64,000 nucleotides of DNA. Origin: CADEDV01 sp964412375 (GTDB lineage Bacteria; Bacteroidota; Bacteroidia; Chitinophagales; Chitinophagaceae). Below, in pieces: positions 59,882-64,000 of this stretch (position 1 is the stretch's first letter; every line of letters starts with the position of its first letter). The stretch is taken from contig CAYPOD010000016.1 of assembly GCA_964412375.1 (NCBI GenBank), positions 6,813-70,812 on the forward strand, in the 5' to 3' direction. The position numbers and the translations under genes were made by a program. A model generated the notes under the pieces. It was not told where the DNA came from, searched no databases, and saw nothing but the letters and a program-made list of their open reading frames with translations.

Positions 59882-61195
59882 ATGAAACGCAGAGAATTTA
59901 TCAGGAATACATCAGTGACAGCCGCAGGCATCACTATTCTCAATTTCCCGGTTTTTGGTAAAACTGCGCCTTCAAATAAAGTGGTGCTGGCTGTGATGGG
60001 ATTGAACAGCCGAGGGGCTTATCTTGCCGAATGTTTCTCAAAGCTTTCAAATGTTGAGATCGCCTGGCTCTGCGATGTGGAAGATAAAGCCATTGCCAAC
60101 GGTTTAAGACCTTTTGCCAATGCGCAGCGTAAGCCAACAGTGATAAAAGATATCCGTGAACTGTTGAAAAAAAATGATTTTGATGCATTGCTGATTGCTA
60201 CCCCTGATCACTGGCACACACCAGCAACTTTAATGGCATTGGCGCATGGTAAACATGTGTATGTGGAAAAACCTTCCAGCCATAACCCGCATGAAGCAGA
60301 GTTGCTTTCTAAAACCGCAATGAAATATCCAAAACTACTGGTGCAGATGGGCAACCAGCGACGTTCCATGCCTAATCTTATCAATGCGGTTAAAGAAGTG
60401 AAAGAAGGCATTATCGGGAATGTATATTTTGCAAAATCATGGTATGCCAACAACCGAAAATCTATTGGAGTTGGTAAAAAAATACCAATCCCTTCAACTT
60501 TGGATTTTAACCTGTGGCAGGGGCCTGCGCCGCGAAGAGATTTTAAAGACAACCTCGTTCATTACAACTGGCATTGGTTCTGGCATTGGGGCACTGCTGA
60601 AACCTGCAACAACGGCACACATGAAATAGATATGTGCCGTTGGTTCCTCGGTGTTGAATATCCTATTAAAATAACTTCTGCAGGTGGACGATATGCCTAT
60701 AAAGATGATTGGGAAATGCCCGACACACAAGTTGCCACTTTTGAATTTGGTAACAAAGCCATCACCTGGGAAGGCAGAAGTTGTAATAAAATGAATGTGG
60801 AAGGCGCCAGTCGTGGTTTTAGTATTTATGGTGAAAAAGGAACGCTGGTTAATAAAGGAAATGATGACTATGCTATCTATGATGCAGATAACAAATTAAT
60901 AAAAGAAGTAAAAACCGGCAGCAGTAATGACGGCACCAACACCGTCAGCGCTACCGGCAATCTTGATTTCTTTCATTTCAACAATTTTATAGACAGCATC
61001 AGGGGCGTTGCAACACTCAATTCTCCCATTGCAGAAGGACAAAAGACTGTCCTGCTTTGTCATTTGGCCAATATTGCCCAGCGTACCGGCCGCACTTTAC
61101 ATTTCGACCCGGATACCCGCCGAATAATTAATGATGCAGGTGCCATGAAATTTTGGCGCAGAGAATATGAGAAAGGATGGGAGCCGAAGATTTAA
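59882..61195 (+). CDS. Exported Gfo/Idh/MocA-family oxidoreductase (Tat-like signal)
   Basis: The 437-residue protein begins MKRREFIRNTSVTAAGITIL, a twin-arginine-type signal. ATG 59882 gives this clean N-terminus. Landmarks are VVLAVMGLNSRGAY (Rossmann glycine motif, here GLNSRG), ALLIATPDHWHTPATLMA, VYVEKPSSHNPHEA with the EKP lysine, and the C-terminal NGTHEIDMCRWFLGVEYP. It is a predicted sugar dehydrogenase acting outside the cytoplasm. The gene for a 2-hydroxyacid dehydrogenase follows after 10 nt. Confidence 0.88.
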   Translation: MKRREFIRNTSVTAAGITILNFPVFGKTAPSNKVVLAVMGLNSRGAYLAECFSKLSNVEIAWLCDVEDKAIANGLRPFANAQRKPTVIKDIRELLKKNDFDALLIATPDHWHTPATLMALAHGKHVYVEKPSSHNPHEAELLSKTAMKYPKLLVQMGNQRRSMPNLINAVKEVKEGIIGNVYFAKSWYANNRKSIGVGKKIPIPSTLDFNLWQGPAPRRDFKDNLVHYNWHWFWHWGTAETCNNGTHEIDMCRWFLGVEYPIKITSAGGRYAYKDDWEMPDTQVATFEFGNKAITWEGRSCNKMNVEGASRGFSIYGEKGTLVNKGNDDYAIYDADNKLIKEVKTGSSNDGTNTVSATGNLDFFHFNNFIDSIRGVATLNSPIAEGQKTVLLCHLANIAQRTGRTLHFDPDTRRIINDAGAMKFWRREYEKGWEPKI

Positions 61196-61205
61196 ATTTA
61201 TTACG

Positions 61206-62201
61206 ATGATAGCGGAGTATAGTGGAAAGAAAGTATTTGTCACCCGGGAAATTCCTTCTGCAGGCATTGACCTGCTAAAAAATGAAGGATTCATCGTATC
61301 CATGTGGCCACACGACCGGCCCATCCCTGTTGAAGAATTAATTAAAGAAGGTAAAAAAGCTGATGCTGTTATTTGTATCAGTACAGATGATATCAACGCC
61401 AGTTTTCTGAACGAGTGTAAACATCTTGATATAATCTCACAGTTCGCTGCTGGCTATGACAACATCAATGTATCGGAAGCCACCCGGCTCGGAATTCCCC
61501 TTGGATTTGCTCCCGGCGCCATGAGTGATGCGACAGCGGATATCGCATTTGGTTTGATGATCGCCGTAGCCCGCAAATTCTTTTATATGCACAAAACGAT
61601 TCTCAAAGGCGAATGGACCCATTTTCGTCCTGTTGCCCACCTTGGTTTTGAGCTGAAAAATAAAACCCTGGGTATTTTCGGAATGGGAAGGATCGGGATG
61701 GAAATGGCAAAGCGGTGCAAAGGCGCCTATAATATGAATATTATTTACACAAGCCGGAAACACAATGAAGAAGCAGAAAAATTGTTGCAGGCAAAGAAAG
61801 TGAGTTTTGATGAGTTATTACAGCAAAGCGATGTACTGTCGGTTCATTGCACACTTAATCCCGAAACAAAAGGGATATTTAATAAAGTGGCTTTTGCAAA
61901 AATGAAACCATCGTCAATATTCATCAATACAACAAGGGGACAAGTGCACAATGAAGATGATCTTATTGAAGCATTGAATTCAAAAAAAATCTGGGGTGTG
62001 GGATTGGACGTTACAAATCCGGAGCCGATGAAGCCGGAAAACCCGCTGCTGCAAATGGAAAATGTCGCTATACTTCCACACATCGGTTCCGCCACGATTG
62101 AAGCAAGAACAGAAATGTCAAGAATGGCAGCCGTGAATATTATAGCTTTTTACAAGGGAAATAAAATTCCCAACCTGATAAATCCTGAAGTGCTGAAATA
62201 A
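61206..62201 (+). CDS. D-2-hydroxyacid dehydrogenase (glyoxylate/hydroxypyruvate reductase-like)
   Basis: NAD(P)-dependent reduction of a 2-keto acid or oxidation of a D-2-hydroxyacid, in the cytoplasm. The 331-residue protein has GIFGMGRIGMEMAKR (cofactor motif), the substrate arginine in NTTRGQVHNED, Glu in TNPEPMKPENPL and the catalytic His in LPHIGSATIEART. I chose ATG 61206, 10 nt after the upstream stop, because the longer frame overlaps that gene. Probably co-transcribed with the Gfo/Idh gene. Confidence 0.9.
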   Translation: MIAEYSGKKVFVTREIPSAGIDLLKNEGFIVSMWPHDRPIPVEELIKEGKKADAVICISTDDINASFLNECKHLDIISQFAAGYDNINVSEATRLGIPLGFAPGAMSDATADIAFGLMIAVARKFFYMHKTILKGEWTHFRPVAHLGFELKNKTLGIFGMGRIGMEMAKRCKGAYNMNIIYTSRKHNEEAEKLLQAKKVSFDELLQQSDVLSVHCTLNPETKGIFNKVAFAKMKPSSIFINTTRGQVHNEDDLIEALNSKKIWGVGLDVTNPEPMKPENPLLQMENVAILPHIGSATIEARTEMSRMAAVNIIAFYKGNKIPNLINPEVLK

Positions 62202-62204
62202 TTG

Positions 62205-63575
62205 TTATTTCAATTTCCTGATCTTAATACTGCGGAAACTCACGGCATCGCCATGATCCTGTAACAGGATATGTCCTTCATTTGCTTCGCCAAAATTTTT
62301 CCAAATATTATACTTGCTTATCGCCACAAGGTCACGATAAGCCTGTGAACCCCTGTCATACTCCAGCACTTTTATGCCATTCAGGTAATGCTCCACACGG
62401 TTGTTGGGATACACAACAACCCGCCCCGTATTCCAGCCGCCGGGCTGTTTAATAAATCTGGATGTTTTATTGGCTTTGATAAGATCATAAAGAGATGCCA
62501 TAGTACGGTTGCCGCCACGTCCCATTTTTGCATCGGCGTGTAAGCTGTCATCCAGCAACTGGTATTCCAGGCCAATGGCTGAGCCGGGATTGTTTTCAGA
62601 AAGTGTAACAAAATATTTCACCCCGCTGTTGGCACCGGGAGTAAGCCTGAATTCAAATGAAAGGTCAAAGGCGCTGAATTTTTCTATGGTTACGATATCA
62701 CCACCATTGGTAGATTCGCCACCTGTGGATGCCAATACATTTAATATACCGTCTTTAATCTCCCATCCTTTATCCGGGAAACGCTGTTTGTATGCGCCTT
62801 TCCAGCCATTACTTGTTTTACCGTCAAATAACAATTTCCATCCGTTGCTTTTTTCAAATGCTGAAAGAGTGTTTGGAATGTTGTTCACCACATAAATATC
62901 TTTTGGGAATGGCAATGGCTTCAGGCCTGTTGTTTTGATCCGGATATTTTTCCAATGAATTTTTTTTCCGGCCATGGCAGGATTATTAATGCTGTGTACC
63001 TGCAAAGCGATAACACCTTTCCTGTCCACGGTATCCACAACATAAGCAGCGGGTACATTATTCACCCATGTTTTCATGTTGTTGCCAATACACTCAATCC
63101 TGACTTTATTAAAAACTCCACGCTTATAGGCAGTATGAGCTGAAGGGTTTAGTGACAATGGATATAACCAATCCCTCCTTCCTTCATCATAAACACCGCC
63201 TGTCCATTTCCTGGAAGAAGGATCCAATTCATATTGATACCCGAAGACCTTGCCTTTGCCATTATTAGCTTTCGGGTCATACTGGCTACGAAACTGGATG
63301 CCTGAATTAGATGTGGTATCTTCTATCATCACTTCCAGTTCAAGAATAAAATCACTGTATTCTTTTTCGGTGATAAGAAAGGTATTGGGTGTGTTAGGCA
63401 CCGTTATCCCGGTGATCATTTCTTTATCAATGATATACTCTGCTGTGCCAGCCACTTTTTTCCAGCCATTGAGAGACTTTCCGTCAAAGAGATTCGTCCA
63501 GTCTTTTGTGTTGGTTTGCCCGTTGAGGATAAGTGAAGTAACAATGAATGCAATGCTTAAGAAAAAAAACTTCAT
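62205..63575 (-). CDS. Secreted protein with two DUF1080 (3-keto-disaccharide hydrolase) domains
   Basis: The 456-residue protein has a signal peptide (FFLSIAFIVTSLILNGQ) and two DUF1080 concanavalin-like domains: about 25-210 (WTNLFDGKSLNGWKKVAG, DFILELEVMIEDTTSNSGIQ, VFGYQYELDPSSRKWTGGVY) and about 240-456 (WKLLFDGKTSNGWKGAYK, GREWE-type core, AIGLEYQLLDDSLHAD, VEHYLNGIKVLEYDRGS). This family is now described as 3-keto-disaccharide hydrolase. It cleaves glycosides oxidised at C3, the product expected from Gfo/Idh enzymes. It converges with the hydroxyacid dehydrogenase gene with a 3-nt gap. Fusion of two domains is less usual than one. Confidence 0.88.
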   Translation of the reverse strand: MKFFFLSIAFIVTSLILNGQTNTKDWTNLFDGKSLNGWKKVAGTAEYIIDKEMITGITVPNTPNTFLITEKEYSDFILELEVMIEDTTSNSGIQFRSQYDPKANNGKGKVFGYQYELDPSSRKWTGGVYDEGRRDWLYPLSLNPSAHTAYKRGVFNKVRIECIGNNMKTWVNNVPAAYVVDTVDRKGVIALQVHSINNPAMAGKKIHWKNIRIKTTGLKPLPFPKDIYVVNNIPNTLSAFEKSNGWKLLFDGKTSNGWKGAYKQRFPDKGWEIKDGILNVLASTGGESTNGGDIVTIEKFSAFDLSFEFRLTPGANSGVKYFVTLSENNPGSAIGLEYQLLDDSLHADAKMGRGGNRTMASLYDLIKANKTSRFIKQPGGWNTGRVVVYPNNRVEHYLNGIKVLEYDRGSQAYRDLVAISKYNIWKNFGEANEGHILLQDHGDAVSFRSIKIRKLK

Positions 63576-63641
63576 ATTGTAATTTTTAAGCCTGACGTAA
63601 GTTAAAGTAAAAATAGCAGCCGCAGTTAGCTTCGTTACAAA

Positions 63642-63675
63642 AACAAAAAAGCCCCTCAGATAAACTGAAGGGCTT
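63642..63675 (-). terminator. Rho-independent terminator of rRNA operon
   Basis: On the minus strand AAGCCCTTCAG (63675-63665) pairs with CTGAGGGGCTT (63659-63649), with one U-G wobble, followed by TTTTGTTT. It lies 9 nt after the 5S 3' end. Confidence 0.85.
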
Positions 63676-63683
63676 TCAATAAA

Positions 63684-63794
63684 TATGGCAGCTACCTACT
63701 CTCCCGCATTGTGGTGCAGTACCATCGGCCATGAGGGGCTTAACTTCTCTGTTCGGCATGGGAAGAGGTGAACACCCTCGGCAAAACCACCATA
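63684..63794 (-). rRNA. rrf: 5S ribosomal RNA
   Basis: The minus strand contains the conserved 5S core GAACAGAGAAGTTAAGCCCC and GAGAGTAGGTAGC. Terminal TATGG/CCATA pairing (helix I) defines the ends at about 63794 and 63684, giving 111 nt. It is the last gene of a leftward rRNA operon. Confidence 0.95.
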
Positions 63795-63953
63795 AGGTCT
63801 TGAGTTGATAAGTTTAAAAGTATTTGGTTGACAGGGAGTCCTTTTCAACCTGTTAACTTGTTAACCAGTCAACTTTAATAATGTCATATTGGAAAATGTT
63901 AGAGAGTATCTACCTTCTTTTCACCAGTAAAGGTTATAAAGAAAGAAAAAAAT
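63795..63953 (-). other. 23S-5S internal spacer
   Basis: About 160 nt of AT-rich spacer without a tRNA. It holds partially complementary stretches (GTTGACAGG near 63830, CCTGTTAAC near 63850, GTCAAC near 63880) that could form processing stems. Confidence 0.6.
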
Positions 63954-64000
63954 TAAAGCGTACGGGCAATTAGTACTACTCGGCTTTGATGTTACCACCT
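63954..64000 (-). rRNA. rrl: 23S ribosomal RNA, 3' end (partial)
   Basis: The minus strand from the window edge reads AGTAGTACTAATTGCCCGTA, the conserved 3' terminus of 23S rRNA. Only the last ~47 nt are inside the window; the rest of the operon lies to the right. Confidence 0.88.

Noticed and set aside
63795..63953. tRNA gene in the 23S-5S spacer
   Set aside because: No cloverleaf or TPsiC-like GTTCGA motif was found on either strand.
1..64000. CRISPR array, prophage or complete insertion sequence
   Set aside because: No regularly spaced direct repeats, phage structural genes, transposase or integrase were found in the window.

Overview
The window looks like chromosomal DNA from a member of the Bacteroidota, most likely Chitinophagaceae. 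I base this on recurrent TAnnTTTG -7 promoter elements, few ribosome binding sites, C-terminal T9SS sorting tails, HYC/DUF3347/DUF2911/heavy-metal-binding-domain families, a short AMP nucleosidase and a TonB plug-only protein. The genus is inference. No CRISPR array, tRNA, complete insertion sequence or integrase was found.

Layout. 1-259: tail of a TapB/DUF3108-like gene. 288-6462: minus-strand nucleotide-sugar operon (aminotransferase, Ugd, UDP-xylose synthase, a UDP-HexNAc-type dehydrogenase, RmlC, RmlD). 6645-20805: housekeeping genes (Kdo transferase, thymidine kinase, CcmB/CcmC/CcmD-like haem export, glutamate dehydrogenase, an orphan HsdR-N-like nuclease-fold protein, AMP nucleosidase, a fused Dpp-type ABC ATPase, a very large TraB/GumN protein, QueA). 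20856-31786: an AT-richer metal (probably copper/silver) efflux island. 31787-56221: mixed metabolism and secreted proteins (TonB plug, aspartate kinase, an exported sugar-redox operon, SSB, zinc carboxypeptidase, MnmA, two T9SS proteins, RsmB-type methyltransferase, 2-oxoglutarate dehydrogenase E1/E2). 56455-63575: rpsT, a second M14 peptidase and a second sugar-redox cluster with a double-DUF1080 protein. 63684-64000: 5S rRNA and the 3' end of 23S rRNA, transcribed leftwards.

The metal island is the most unusual part. Its genes run in one direction with overlaps: HYC_CC_PP protein, triple metal-binding-domain protein, DUF3347 lipoprotein, a CusA/CzcA pump split in two by a frameshift, TolC-like channel, two CusB-like adaptors carrying metal-binding domains, and a DUF2911 protein. 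Its left edge holds a decayed AraC-type metal regulator. Its right edge holds a thioredoxin/SCO-like lipoprotein gene cut off after about 50 codons. Immediately outside each edge lies one copy of a ~105-nt structured element (21220-21325 and 31375-31483). The two copies share hairpin-loop, internal-loop and 3'-flank sequence while their stem sequences differ. This suggests a folded DNA site or RNA under structural selection, possibly involved in acquisition or erosion of the island.

The two sugar clusters (35510-40818 and 58514-63575) combine exported Gfo/Idh dehydrogenases with a TIM-barrel isomerase-like protein, a FAD oxidoreductase, a 2-hydroxyacid dehydrogenase and a DUF1080 (3-keto-disaccharide hydrolase) protein. 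Together they suggest envelope-located oxidative breakdown of glycosides. All assignments come from reading the sequence; no database search was run.
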